From Desulfobacterales bacterium (GTDB lineage Bacteria > Desulfobacterota > Desulfobacteria > Desulfobacterales > UBA11574): a DNA stretch of 18,113 bases. The notes beneath the pieces are model-generated. The model searched no databases, was not told the DNA's origin, and worked only from the letters and a program-made list of their open reading frames with translations. Within the stretch, counting starts at the first letter, position 1, and each line of letters starts with the position of its first letter. The DNA is taken from NCBI GenBank assembly GCA_012974475.1, contig JAAXQD010000055.1:1-18113 (forward strand). The letters are read 5' to 3'. Shown one piece after another: positions 1 through 7,619 of the stretch. The position numbers and the translations under genes are program-made.

Positions 1-438
1 GACGCGGCGTTGCGGACAACCGCCATCGTCGGTTTTCCCGGCGAAACAGATGCGGATTTTAAAAAGCTTTTTAGATTTACACAGGACATCCGTTTCGACC
101 ACCTTGGCGTATTCACCTATTCCGATGCCGAAGATCTTTTGTCCCATGGACTTCACCATCACATTCCGAAAAACGTGGCCATGGACCGATACAACCGACT
201 CATGTCCGCTCAAGAAGCAATATCTTCGAAAAATAACCGTAAACACCGCCACAAGGTTTACGATGTTCTTGTGGAAGGAACCGACGAAAACAACCGCTAC
301 ATAGGCCGAACATTTTTTCAGGCACCTGAGGTCGACGGCATAACCCAAATTCTCTCCCAACAATTGCCAATCGGTTCGTTTGTCCGCGTAAAGATTGAAG
401 ACACCTTTGAATATGATCTTGCAGGAAAAATTGTATGA
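1..438 (+). CDS. rimO: Ribosomal protein S12 methylthiotransferase RimO, C-terminal part (5' end outside window)
   Basis: The reading frame is open from the first base and ends at a TGA at 436-438. The first residues, DAALRTTAIVGFPGETDADF, match the late radical-SAM barrel segment of the MiaB/RimO family (RTTxIVGFPGET). The tail, with YIGRTFFQAPEVDG and the hydrophobic/charged end near FVRVKIEDTFEYDLAG, matches the TRAM domain. RimO is a cytoplasmic [4Fe-4S] radical-SAM enzyme that adds a methylthio group to an Asp of ribosomal protein S12. The N-terminal UPF0004 domain and the CxxxCxxC cluster motif lie upstream of the window, so MiaB/MtaB is not formally excluded. The G-E-T segment and the TRAM style, with PEVDG, favour RimO. 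The stop overlaps the next gene's ATG by 4 bases (ATGA), which indicates translational coupling with ispB. Confidence 0.88.
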   Translation, partial: DAALRTTAIVGFPGETDADFKKLFRFTQDIRFDHLGVFTYSDAEDLLSHGLHHHIPKNVAMDRYNRLMSAQEAISSKNNRKHRHKVYDVLVEGTDENNRYIGRTFFQAPEVDGITQILSQQLPIGSFVRVKIEDTFEYDLAGKIV

Positions 439-1415
439 ATGACATAAAGCATAGAATCCTAAGCCTGGTCAAAGATGACCTTTCGGAAATTGAAGTCGCC
501 CTTGAACAAAATTTAAATCCGCATTTTGATCTGGTATCCCAAATCGCCGGACACATACTCTTTAGCGGCGGGAAGCGCTTACGGCCGTTGCTCATGGTAC
601 TGTCTGCCAGACTTTGCGGTTACGATGGAAATTATGAAAAGACGTTTTCGACCATTTTTGAATATCTGCATGCCGCCACGCTTTTGCATGACGATCTTGT
701 GGACGAAGCAACATTGCGAAGGGGGAAGCCCGTCGCCCATTCATTATGGGGAAATGCCATTGCGGTCCTGGTTGGAGATTTTCTGCTGGCGCGATCGCTT
801 TCCATCGCAGCTGAAACAAAACGACCGGATGTTATCAAGGTCGTTGCAGAAATTACAGAAAACATGTCCCAGGGTGAAATTCATCAGTTGATGAAGAAGG
901 GGAGTTTAGATCTTACTGAAGAGGAGTACATGGAGATCATACGACGCAAAACCGCTGTGCTTTTTCAGGGGGCATGCCGTGTCGGCGCCCTCATTTCAGA
1001 TGTGCCCCAACAAAAAGAAACCGCGCTGGCAGCGTATGGTTTCAACCTTGGACTTGCTTTCCAGATGGTCGATGACCTTCTCGATTATTCACAAGACACC
1101 CCTGCACTTGGGAAAAAGGTGGGGGCAGATCTTAAAGAAGGGAAACTGACCCTTCCGGTGATATATTCGCTCAAAACGGCGGATGCAAAAGACCGAATCC
1201 AGATGGAAAAAATAATAAAAGATAAAGACTTTTCCATGGAAGATTTCGAAACATTGATCGCATTCATGAAAAAGTATGGCGGTCAAACATATACCCAAAA
1301 GGTTGCACAAAAATATGTTAAAAATGCAAAGAATGCATTGGAGATCTTTAAAGACTCAACAACCAAAGAGATCCTTTTGACAATAGCGGATTATACTTTG
1401 GCCCGTAACGTTTAA
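435..1415 (+). CDS. ispB: Long-chain all-trans polyprenyl diphosphate synthase (octaprenyl/heptaprenyl type)
   Basis: This 326-residue protein has the usual length for the trans-prenyltransferase family. It condenses isopentenyl diphosphate units onto an allylic primer; in this class the product is the side chain of a respiratory quinone (menaquinone in most anaerobic sulfate reducers, an inference). Visible motifs are GGKRLRP at residues 45-51 (diphosphate binding), the first Asp-rich motif DDLVD at 86-90, and the second, DDLLD, at 213-217. Alanines rather than bulky aromatics stand at 80-81, just ahead of the first Asp motif, as expected for long-chain synthases rather than farnesyl or geranylgeranyl synthases. 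The exact chain length cannot be read from the sequence. The start ATG overlaps the rimO stop. A 62-bp AT-rich gap separates the gene from the next. Confidence 0.92.
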   Translation: MNDIKHRILSLVKDDLSEIEVALEQNLNPHFDLVSQIAGHILFSGGKRLRPLLMVLSARLCGYDGNYEKTFSTIFEYLHAATLLHDDLVDEATLRRGKPVAHSLWGNAIAVLVGDFLLARSLSIAAETKRPDVIKVVAEITENMSQGEIHQLMKKGSLDLTEEEYMEIIRRKTAVLFQGACRVGALISDVPQQKETALAAYGFNLGLAFQMVDDLLDYSQDTPALGKKVGADLKEGKLTLPVIYSLKTADAKDRIQMEKIIKDKDFSMEDFETLIAFMKKYGGQTYTQKVAQKYVKNAKNALEIFKDSTTKEILLTIADYTLARNV

Positions 1416-1477
1416 ATATGCTATTGTCATTCAATTAATTTATAAATCATTTCACCCAGTGGGGAGGTCAAAAAGGT

Positions 1478-2683
1478 ATGTCTGTATCTTTTAACACCGT
1501 TATCAGATTCATTTTTTTAATGTTTTTCCTTTCGGTTGTCTTTGCCCCGTCAAAAAATCTTCAGGCAAAAAACCAGATTCCCACAAAAACTATTGTGGTG
1601 ATCGGAACCGGTAATATCCATGGTAAAAATTCCGCCAGAGCAAGGGAACGAGCAATTGCAAACGGTTTGGTCTCAGCCGTGGAGGATGTTGCGGTGGGAC
1701 TTTTGCCGCCGGAATCTCTGGCCCGGAATTTTCAAACATTTAACGATCTCCTCAACGGCCAAACCGGTAAATTCGTCCAGGGTTACAGAGTGCTGGCAGA
1801 GCTACCCCTTAAAAAAACATACAGAGTGGTGGTGGAAGCAAAGGTTTTTACGAGCAGATTGAAAATATTTTTGTCGGATGCCGGAATCTTGTTGGGTGAA
1901 AAATTCTTACCGAAAGTTCTGGTTTTAATCTCAGAACAGAACCTTAAAAACCCCTCACCCACATACTGGTGGGGACAAAAAGGGAATCTTAAAAAAGCTA
2001 TATCCGTGGGCACACTTTTAAAAACCCTGGAAAACAAAGGATTTCCAATCATCGACCCTCGACGGTTTTCTAAAAACACCTTCCAGAATCTCACCCATGA
2101 CACACCGTATCTGGACGACCATCAGGCGGTTAGCCTTGGCCTCAAAGTACAGGCAGATGTGGTCATCATCGGCACGTCGGTTGCCGAAAGGACGCCGAAT
2201 ATCATGGGACAAAACATCAGATCATTTAAAGGGGTCGTATCCGCACGTGCAATTCGGACAGATACACGGGAAGAAATCGCCGCCACAATGCAGCGCGCTG
2301 TAACCACGAATACCGATGAAACAACGGGTGTCCGGGATACACTCTCAGACGCCGGATCACTCGCAGGTGAAGCCCTCGCCTCGCAAATCGTTGATGCTTG
2401 GCAAAAAGACGAACAGCAATACAACCCTGTGGAGATCATTGTTGAAGGCACGGACAATCTCGTGAATTTCGAAAAGTTTCGTCGTATCATAACCCAAATG
2501 TCCGGTGTAAAGAATCTACAGACCAAAGAAATGAAAGCAGACGAAGTCACCATTACCCTCGAGTTCCAAGGAAATGCCAAAACCCTTGCGGATGCCCTGA
2601 TGCTGAAAACTTTTGAATCCATCGGAATTAACATTTATGAGGTTTCACACAATCACTTGAAAATTCAACTTGTCCCGGGTTAG
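1478..2683 (+). CDS. Exported protein of unknown function with FlgT-N/LPP20-like N-terminal domain
   Basis: 401 residues; the start ATG follows a strong ribosome binding site, GGGGAGG, at 1461-1467. Residues 8-30 form a signal peptide (hydrophobic core, then NLQA), so the mature protein is probably periplasmic or outer-membrane associated. There is no lipobox Cys. Residues 37-140 contain a G-x-A-x-A-R-E-R-A-I-x-N-G-L-V pattern and a V-V-V-E-A-K-V-F strand, resembling the flagellar FlgT N-terminal / LPP20 fold. Residues 145-290 look like a Rossmann-like segment of the kind seen in secreted CsgG/FlgT-M-like proteins (KVLVLISE, DVVIIGTSV). Residues 325-401 look like a small alpha/beta C-terminal domain (VEIIVEGTDNL, KIQLVPG). 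No flagellar gene is nearby; the neighbours are ispB and pgsA, so an envelope role is possible but not shown. The exact function is not recognised. Confidence 0.7.
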   Translation: MSVSFNTVIRFIFLMFFLSVVFAPSKNLQAKNQIPTKTIVVIGTGNIHGKNSARARERAIANGLVSAVEDVAVGLLPPESLARNFQTFNDLLNGQTGKFVQGYRVLAELPLKKTYRVVVEAKVFTSRLKIFLSDAGILLGEKFLPKVLVLISEQNLKNPSPTYWWGQKGNLKKAISVGTLLKTLENKGFPIIDPRRFSKNTFQNLTHDTPYLDDHQAVSLGLKVQADVVIIGTSVAERTPNIMGQNIRSFKGVVSARAIRTDTREEIAATMQRAVTTNTDETTGVRDTLSDAGSLAGEALASQIVDAWQKDEQQYNPVEIIVEGTDNLVNFEKFRRIITQMSGVKNLQTKEMKADEVTITLEFQGNAKTLADALMLKTFESIGINIYEVSHNHLKIQLVPG

Positions 2684-2707
2684 CCCGAATATTCCATGAG
2701 TCAACGA

Positions 2708-2726
2708 CCACCCGTAAAACGGGTGG
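2708..2726. repeat. Perfect hairpin CCACCCGT-AAA-ACGGGTGG
   Basis: An 8-bp perfect inverted repeat with an AAA loop lies 25 bases after the stop of the exported protein gene. It is followed by CTTGAATTTT, only a weak U-tract, so it may act as a terminator. The CCACCCG...CGGGTGG form is also common in dispersed REP-like hairpins and IS200/IS605-type ends. Confidence 0.6.
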
Positions 2727-2732
2727 CTTGAA

Positions 2733-2753
2733 TTTTCGGCCATCGGCCGAAAA
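2733..2753. terminator. Second perfect hairpin, TTTTCGGCC-ATC-GGCCGAAAA; possible bidirectional terminator
   Basis: A 9-bp perfect stem with a three-base loop starts 6 bases after the previous hairpin. The A/T ends of the stem give a U-tract-like flank on either strand, which suits a factor-independent terminator between the exported-protein gene and pgsA. No other function is visible. Confidence 0.45.
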
Positions 2754-2808
2754 GGGCTTCCAAAAGGCTTTGATAACAGACTGCTAAAATGAATTTTATT
2801 CATTTTGA

Positions 2809-3381
2809 ATGGGTGACAATTTATTGAACATCAACATTCCAAACATACTCACTGTCAGCCGGATATTACTTACGCCCCTTTTTGTAATTTATCTCGTAAA
2901 AGGTATGTTCCACTTTGCACTTCTGGTTTTTACCATAGCCGCCATCAGTGACGGTCTGGATGGTCTTCTGGCAAGATATTTCAACCAATACAGCGTATTG
3001 GGTGCCTATCTCGACCCCATCGCAGATAAGCTTTTGCTGGCCTCTGCTTTTGCAACCCTGGCCGCCCTTAAGGTGATCCCAGCTTGGCTGACGATCATTG
3101 TACTGAGCCGTGACATCCTGATCGTAACAGGCATCGCTGTTTTTACATTAATGAGCATACCATTTGAAATCAAACCGAGCCTTGTCAGTAAATGGACGAC
3201 GGTTTTTCAGTTTCTGACCATTTTTTTAACACTTCTTGATCCAAAAATTCCGGGAATTTATATTTTCAAATCGTCGATGTTCTGGATGACGGCCGGTCTC
3301 ACCACAACCTCCGGCCTTCACTATGTTTACTTCGCTTTGAATGCCCTTCAGAGCGCTTCCGGAAAAAACCAGAAACCATGA
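2809..3381 (+). CDS. pgsA: CDP-diacylglycerol--glycerol-3-phosphate 3-phosphatidyltransferase (PGP synthase)
   Basis: A 190-residue integral membrane enzyme that makes phosphatidylglycerophosphate, the committed step to phosphatidylglycerol and cardiolipin. The CDP-alcohol phosphotransferase signature is complete: D48-x2-D51-G-x2-A-R-x8-G-x3-D69-x3-D73, within DGLDGLLAR and GAYLDPIAD. The hydrophobic stretches fit about five to six transmembrane helices (around residues 18-32, 35-48, 74-92, 95-115, 128-142 and near the C-terminus). NIPNILTVSRILLTP at the N-terminus is typical of PgsA. The start is uncertain: ATG 2809 has no good ribosome binding site, and TTG 2824 (at NINIPN) would fit the family N-terminus equally well. 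It follows the two hairpins, so it may be transcribed separately from the exported-protein gene. Confidence 0.92.
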   Translation: MGDNLLNINIPNILTVSRILLTPLFVIYLVKGMFHFALLVFTIAAISDGLDGLLARYFNQYSVLGAYLDPIADKLLLASAFATLAALKVIPAWLTIIVLSRDILIVTGIAVFTLMSIPFEIKPSLVSKWTTVFQFLTIFLTLLDPKIPGIYIFKSSMFWMTAGLTTTSGLHYVYFALNALQSASGKNQKP

Positions 3382-3655
3382 CACCAAACATTGTTTCTTA
3401 AACCACCGTGGGTGAAACTGGAAAAATCTACAAAAATTTAAATGTATCGATGACGTTCAAAAGCTACATCATATTAAAAACGTTTTTTCTTGGAAATTGG
3501 TATTAATTTCGCCTTTGGAAAAATGGCTCCATAAGCATTCGGATGATCCGGGTTGAACTTGAGCACAGTTTTTAATGAAAAGCTTTTCTTTTCTAATAAA
3601 ATGATTAACATTTAGTCATTCATCAGAAATGCAAAATAAGATACGGGAGGATATC

Positions 3656-4486
3656 ATGTGGGAATATACAAATAAGGTAAAAGATCACTTCCTCAATCCC
3701 CGAAACGTCGGTGTGATTGAGGATGCCGACGGAATCGGAGAAGTCGGGTCTCTGGCATGCGGCGATGCCCTGACCCTCTATGTTAAATTGGATGAAAATG
3801 AACGGATTAAGGATGCAAAGTTCCAAACCTTTGGATGTGCAAGCGCCATTGCATCCTCATCAGCCCTGACAGAAATGCTCAAGGGCCTTACTCTGGAGGA
3901 AGCGGAAAAAATTACCAATGAAAATATTGCAGATTTTCTCGGCGGCCTTCCAAAAGAAAAAATGCACTGCTCGGTAATGGGACGTGACGCCCTTGAAAAG
4001 GCCATTTCAAATTATCGTGGAGAAGCTGAAAAAAAGATAGAAGGTGAAATTGTTTGTGAATGTTTCGGGATAACCGACCTTGAAATTGAACGTGCTGTTA
4101 GAGAAAACGCCCTGAAAACCATTGAGGATGTAACCCATTATGTCAAGGCCGGCGGTGGATGCGAAAGCTGCCATGAGAAAATTCAGGAAATTATCGACAC
4201 GTCCCTCGGCAAGGAACGACCGGCGAAGAAAAAAGTCATACGCTTGACCAATATCCAAAAAATCAAACTGATTGAAGAAACTCTGGAGCGTGAAATCAAA
4301 CCGGCACTGAAAAAAGACGGCGGCGATATTGAACTGGTGGACGTGGATGGAAACAATGTTCTTGTGAAACTTCAGGGGACATGTGCCACCTGTAGCGCAT
4401 CCCAGATTACCCTCAAGCATTATGTTGAGTCAAAGCTCAGGGAATTGGTTGCGCCTGAGCTTCTGGTGGAGGAGGTGCAATCGTGA
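3656..4486 (+). CDS. nifU: Iron-sulfur cluster scaffold protein NifU (three-domain type)
   Basis: Scaffold on which [2Fe-2S]/[4Fe-4S] clusters are built from sulfur delivered by NifS. The start is ATG 3656 (MWEYTNKVKDHF), 5 bases after GGGAGG at 3645-3650; the in-frame ATG at 3629 lacks such a site. The 276 residues contain all three NifU domains. The IscU-like N-terminus has C35 and D37 (ACGD), C61 (FGCAS) and C105 (MHCSV). The central permanent [2Fe-2S], BFD-like domain has C134-E-C136 and C169-x2-C172. The C-terminal Nfu domain has C243-A-T-C246. No nitrogenase gene is seen, so it more likely serves general Fe-S assembly, as in many anaerobes that lack a full ISC system (inference). Its stop overlaps the nifS start by 4 bases. 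Confidence 0.95.
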   Translation: MWEYTNKVKDHFLNPRNVGVIEDADGIGEVGSLACGDALTLYVKLDENERIKDAKFQTFGCASAIASSSALTEMLKGLTLEEAEKITNENIADFLGGLPKEKMHCSVMGRDALEKAISNYRGEAEKKIEGEIVCECFGITDLEIERAVRENALKTIEDVTHYVKAGGGCESCHEKIQEIIDTSLGKERPAKKKVIRLTNIQKIKLIEETLEREIKPALKKDGGDIELVDVDGNNVLVKLQGTCATCSASQITLKHYVESKLRELVAPELLVEEVQS

Positions 4487-5646
4487 ATGAAATTTATGTA
4501 GACAACAATGCCACGACGCAGGTTTCCCCGGAAGTCCTGGAAGAAATGCTTCCATATTTTAATGAATTCTACGGCAATCCGTCGAGCATGCATACTTTTG
4601 GCGGAAAGGTGGAACACAAGATAACTGAAGCACGGGCACGAATTGCTTCACTTCTGGGAGCTTCTCCGGAAGAGATCATATTTACCAGTTGCGGAACGGA
4701 GAGTGACAGCACTGCGATACGGTCCGTGATTCTGTCGAATCCTGACAAAAAGCATATCTTAACCTCCAGAGTAGAGCATCCTGCAGTCAAAAATCTTTAT
4801 GAATATCTGTCCAAGAACGGCTATCGGGTAACATTTGTGCCCGTGGACCGCAAAGGGCGTCTTGATCTGGATTATCTGTATGAGAACCTCAGCGATGATA
4901 CCGCTCTGATCAGCATCATGTGGGCCAACAATGAATCCGGGGTTATCTTTCCCATCGAAGAAATTTCAAAGGTTGTAAGGGAGAAAGGAATTGTATTCCA
5001 CACGGATGCGGTACAGGCTGTGGGGAAATTTCCAATAGATCTCAAAGCCATCGACATCGACATGCTTTCCCTCTCGGGGCACAAGCTTCACGGGCCAAAA
5101 GGCGTTGGCGCCCTTTATGTTCGCAGGGGAACCAAGTATACACCCTTTATGATCGGCGGCCATCAGGAAAAAGGCCGGAGAGGCGGGACCGAAAATGTGG
5201 CCTCCATTATCGGGTTGGGAAAAGCGTGTGAACTCGCCGCCGCCTATCTGTCGGATAATAACAACCAGGTTAAACAGCTCAGAGATAAACTTGAAAACGA
5301 AATCTTAAAGCGCGTTCCGAATACCATAATTAACGGTGACAGGAACCATCGCCTACCCAATACCACCAGTATTGCCTTTGAATATGTCGAAGGTGAGTCC
5401 ATCCTTTTAATGATGGACGAATTTGGAATCTGTGCATCATCCGGATCGGCCTGCACATCCGGTTCTCTGGAACCTTCCCATGTCTTGCGCGCCATGGGGG
5501 TACCCTTTACCGCAGCCCACGGTTCGGTCCGTTTCAGCCTCAGCAAATACAATACTGAAGAAGAAATCGACTTTATCATCGAAAAGCTTCCGCCGATCAT
5601 TGAACGGCTTCGGGAGTTGTCTCCTTTCTGGAAAAAAATCAAATAG
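4483..5646 (+). CDS. nifS: Cysteine desulfurase NifS (class I, PLP-dependent)
   Basis: Converts L-cysteine to alanine, passing the sulfane sulfur to the NifU scaffold encoded just upstream. The start is GTG 4483, which overlaps the nifU TGA; GGAGGAGG at 4468-4475 lies 7 bases before it and sits inside the nifU end. The 387 residues match the NifS/IscS family. Visible are the N-terminal DNNATT, the PLP-stacking His99 (VEHPA), D175/Q178 (HTDAVQAVG), the PLP Schiff-base Lys201 in SLSGHKLHGPKG, and catalytic Cys324 in SSGSACTSG, the short-loop form typical of class I (NifS/IscS). GGHQEKGRRGGTEN is also canonical. Genetic coupling to nifU and the absence of iscA/hscBA nearby favour the name nifS over iscS. 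Confidence 0.95.
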   Translation: MNEIYVDNNATTQVSPEVLEEMLPYFNEFYGNPSSMHTFGGKVEHKITEARARIASLLGASPEEIIFTSCGTESDSTAIRSVILSNPDKKHILTSRVEHPAVKNLYEYLSKNGYRVTFVPVDRKGRLDLDYLYENLSDDTALISIMWANNESGVIFPIEEISKVVREKGIVFHTDAVQAVGKFPIDLKAIDIDMLSLSGHKLHGPKGVGALYVRRGTKYTPFMIGGHQEKGRRGGTENVASIIGLGKACELAAAYLSDNNNQVKQLRDKLENEILKRVPNTIINGDRNHRLPNTTSIAFEYVEGESILLMMDEFGICASSGSACTSGSLEPSHVLRAMGVPFTAAHGSVRFSLSKYNTEEEIDFIIEKLPPIIERLRELSPFWKKIK

Positions 5647-5655
5647 GAGTGGGTT

Positions 5656-7248
5656 ATGTTTAGAGTAATGGTCAGGGACAACATGGCCCCTGCTGCAAAG
5701 GAAATATTTGAAGCAACCGGAGAAATAGAAGTTGTTATCGATAATGACAAATCCACGAACGATCCCAAAGCCTTATCTGAAATTATCGGTGAATTCCATG
5801 GTCTTGCCGTCCGGAGCGGAACAAAAGTTACCGAAGAGGTCTTAAAACGCGCCAAAAAACTAAAGGTTGTCGGTCGTGCAGGCATCGGCGTCGATAATAT
5901 CGATATACAGGCCGCCACAAAACAGGGTATCGTTGTTATGAATGCTCCAGGGGGAAATACGATTACCACTGCAGAGCACACGATATCTCTCATGCTCGCC
6001 CTTGCCAGGAACATTCCCCAGGGAACGGCGTCCCTTCGCGAGGGGAAGTGGGAAAAAAAGAGACTTTCAGGTGTTGAAATAACCGGAAAAACACTTGGCA
6101 TCATCGGTCTCGGCCATATCGGCCGGGTGGTGGCGGATCGTGCAAAGGGTCTTAAAATGTCTGTAATTGCTTCCGATCCATATGTCAGCAGTGAAGCGTC
6201 CAAGAGTCTTGAGGTTGAACTTGTTCCGCTGGACGAACTTTTTCAGCGTTCGGATTTCATTACCCTCCATGTGCCGCGTCTCAAGGAAACGGTGGGCATG
6301 ATCAACGAGACGACCATCGGTATGATGAAACAGGGCGTTAGAATAATTAACTGTTCGCGGGGGGAAATCATTAAAATCGATGATCTTTACCAGGCCATCT
6401 TAAGCGGGCATGTCGCGGGTGCAGCACTCGATGTTCTCCCACAGGAACCGCCGGACCCGAATCTTCCCATACTCCAGCACCCGAATGTAATCTTTACCCC
6501 TCATTTGGGCGCCAGTACCGGAGAGGCCCAGGTAAAAGTTGCGGATATGATTGCAAAACAAATGGCCGCCTACCTTTTGGACGACATTATAACCAATGCG
6601 GTCAATTTTCCCTCACTCCCTATGGAGGTTATGAACCAGCTTCGCCCCTATCTTGATCTTGCTGAAAAAATGGGATCGTTAATGGGGCAGCTTGTCAGGA
6701 AAATCCACGACATCACCGTCAGCTACAGCGGTCATGTATCGGAACTCGACACGAGGCCGCTGACCCATGCCGTTTTGAAAGGGCTTCTCGGTTCTTTCAC
6801 CGACATGCCGGTTAACTATGTCAACGCACCGGCCCTTGCACAAGAAAAAGGGATTCATGTCCATGAGACCATCAGCCCGGCAAAGTATGATTTTGCCAGT
6901 TTAATCCGAGTAAGGCTTGAAGATCATAAAGAAGGTATCGACGAAATCTGGGGAACGGTCTATGAAAGAAAATATCCAAGGCTTGTAAAAATCGGAGAGA
7001 TCTATCTGGATGCAATCCCTGAAGGATGGATGATCGTCATTCAGAATTTTGATAAACCGGGCGTCATCGGAAATGTGGGCACCACCCTTGGCCGTCATAA
7101 TATTAACATCGCCCGGTTTCAGCTCGGAAGACGGGAAGATCAGGCCATATGCTTGGTAAACATCGACACCCCGGCGGGTGAACATGTTATCCAGGAGTTA
7201 GAAGCACTGCCGAATATCATCTCTGTCCGTCAGGTTCACCTGGTATAG
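5656..7248 (+). CDS. serA: D-3-phosphoglycerate dehydrogenase, long form with ASB and ACT domains
   Basis: Oxidises 3-phosphoglycerate to 3-phosphohydroxypyruvate with NAD+, the first step of serine synthesis. At 530 residues it is the long bacterial type. The Rossmann NAD site GLGHIG is at 151-156. The catalytic Arg235 (NCSRGE), Glu264 (PQEPP) and His283 (TPHLGAST) are all present. The allosteric substrate-binding (ASB) domain covers about 320-450, and the C-terminal ACT domain about 458-530 (VIQNFDKPGVIGNVG), which usually gives serine feedback control. AGGAG at 5645-5649 overlaps the nifS stop, and only 9 bases separate the genes, so it is co-transcribed with nifUS. The pairing makes sense because serine is the carbon precursor of cysteine, the NifS substrate. 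Confidence 0.96.
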   Translation: MFRVMVRDNMAPAAKEIFEATGEIEVVIDNDKSTNDPKALSEIIGEFHGLAVRSGTKVTEEVLKRAKKLKVVGRAGIGVDNIDIQAATKQGIVVMNAPGGNTITTAEHTISLMLALARNIPQGTASLREGKWEKKRLSGVEITGKTLGIIGLGHIGRVVADRAKGLKMSVIASDPYVSSEASKSLEVELVPLDELFQRSDFITLHVPRLKETVGMINETTIGMMKQGVRIINCSRGEIIKIDDLYQAILSGHVAGAALDVLPQEPPDPNLPILQHPNVIFTPHLGASTGEAQVKVADMIAKQMAAYLLDDIITNAVNFPSLPMEVMNQLRPYLDLAEKMGSLMGQLVRKIHDITVSYSGHVSELDTRPLTHAVLKGLLGSFTDMPVNYVNAPALAQEKGIHVHETISPAKYDFASLIRVRLEDHKEGIDEIWGTVYERKYPRLVKIGEIYLDAIPEGWMIVIQNFDKPGVIGNVGTTLGRHNINIARFQLGRREDQAICLVNIDTPAGEHVIQELEALPNIISVRQVHLV

Positions 7249-7619
7249 TTGATATCAAAGCCTTTGCGCCAATTTTGTCCCGTTTTCATCGTGTCTGGAA
7301 ATTTTATCTTCCCTGATCTAAATTTGATTCGGAAGAATCGAAAGGCAGGCATCCTCAATTTTTTGGTCCAATGGTCTAACCACAAGATATTGATTCTCCC
7401 AGTTTTAAGACAGATCTGCAGATAAGAGTGCCCCCCTCAGTTACGATATACATAACATATCCCAGTCAATTTAGGATCTTACAGCGGGTAGATACATGGC
7501 AGGTATCAACACTTTAAGATGGATGGTTGAATCATGAAATTATACCCTCTTAAAATAAAAAAGAGGCAGAGCTATTGCTTCCTTTTCTGTCATTGACACC
7601 TTAATAAAATCTGGCCCTG
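7249..7619. other. Intergenic region between converging serA and HD-GYP genes; no gene seen
   Basis: These 371 bp lie between the stops of two convergent genes. No open frame in it looks like a protein. A weak 6-bp inverted repeat, CCTCTT...AAGAGG, at 7546-7566 with an A-rich loop could mark transcript ends but lacks a clear U-tract. No strong terminator, repeat or RNA was recognised. Confidence 0.5.

Noticed and set aside
3629..3655. Extended NifU start at 3629
   Set aside because: ATG 3656 has GGGAGG in front of it and gives the canonical NifU N-terminus; the longer form adds nine residues with no such site.
3382..3655. IscR-type operator or sigma-70 promoter upstream of nifU
   Set aside because: No match to an IscR site, and no -35/-10 pair with acceptable spacing, could be found by eye, though a promoter must lie here.
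5244..6203. Long open frame on the - strand (319 codons)
   Set aside because: It is antisense to the end of nifS and the start of serA, both certain genes; its composition is Ser/Arg/Phe-rich, as in shadow frames.
7249..7258. Palindrome TTGATATCAA right after the serA stop
   Set aside because: Ten bases, AT-rich, expected by chance; no sign of a regulator site at a gene end.
7546..7566. CCTCTT...AAGAGG as terminator of serA or the HD-GYP gene
   Set aside because: Six-bp A/T-containing stem, nine-base loop, and no U-tract on either side; too weak to call.
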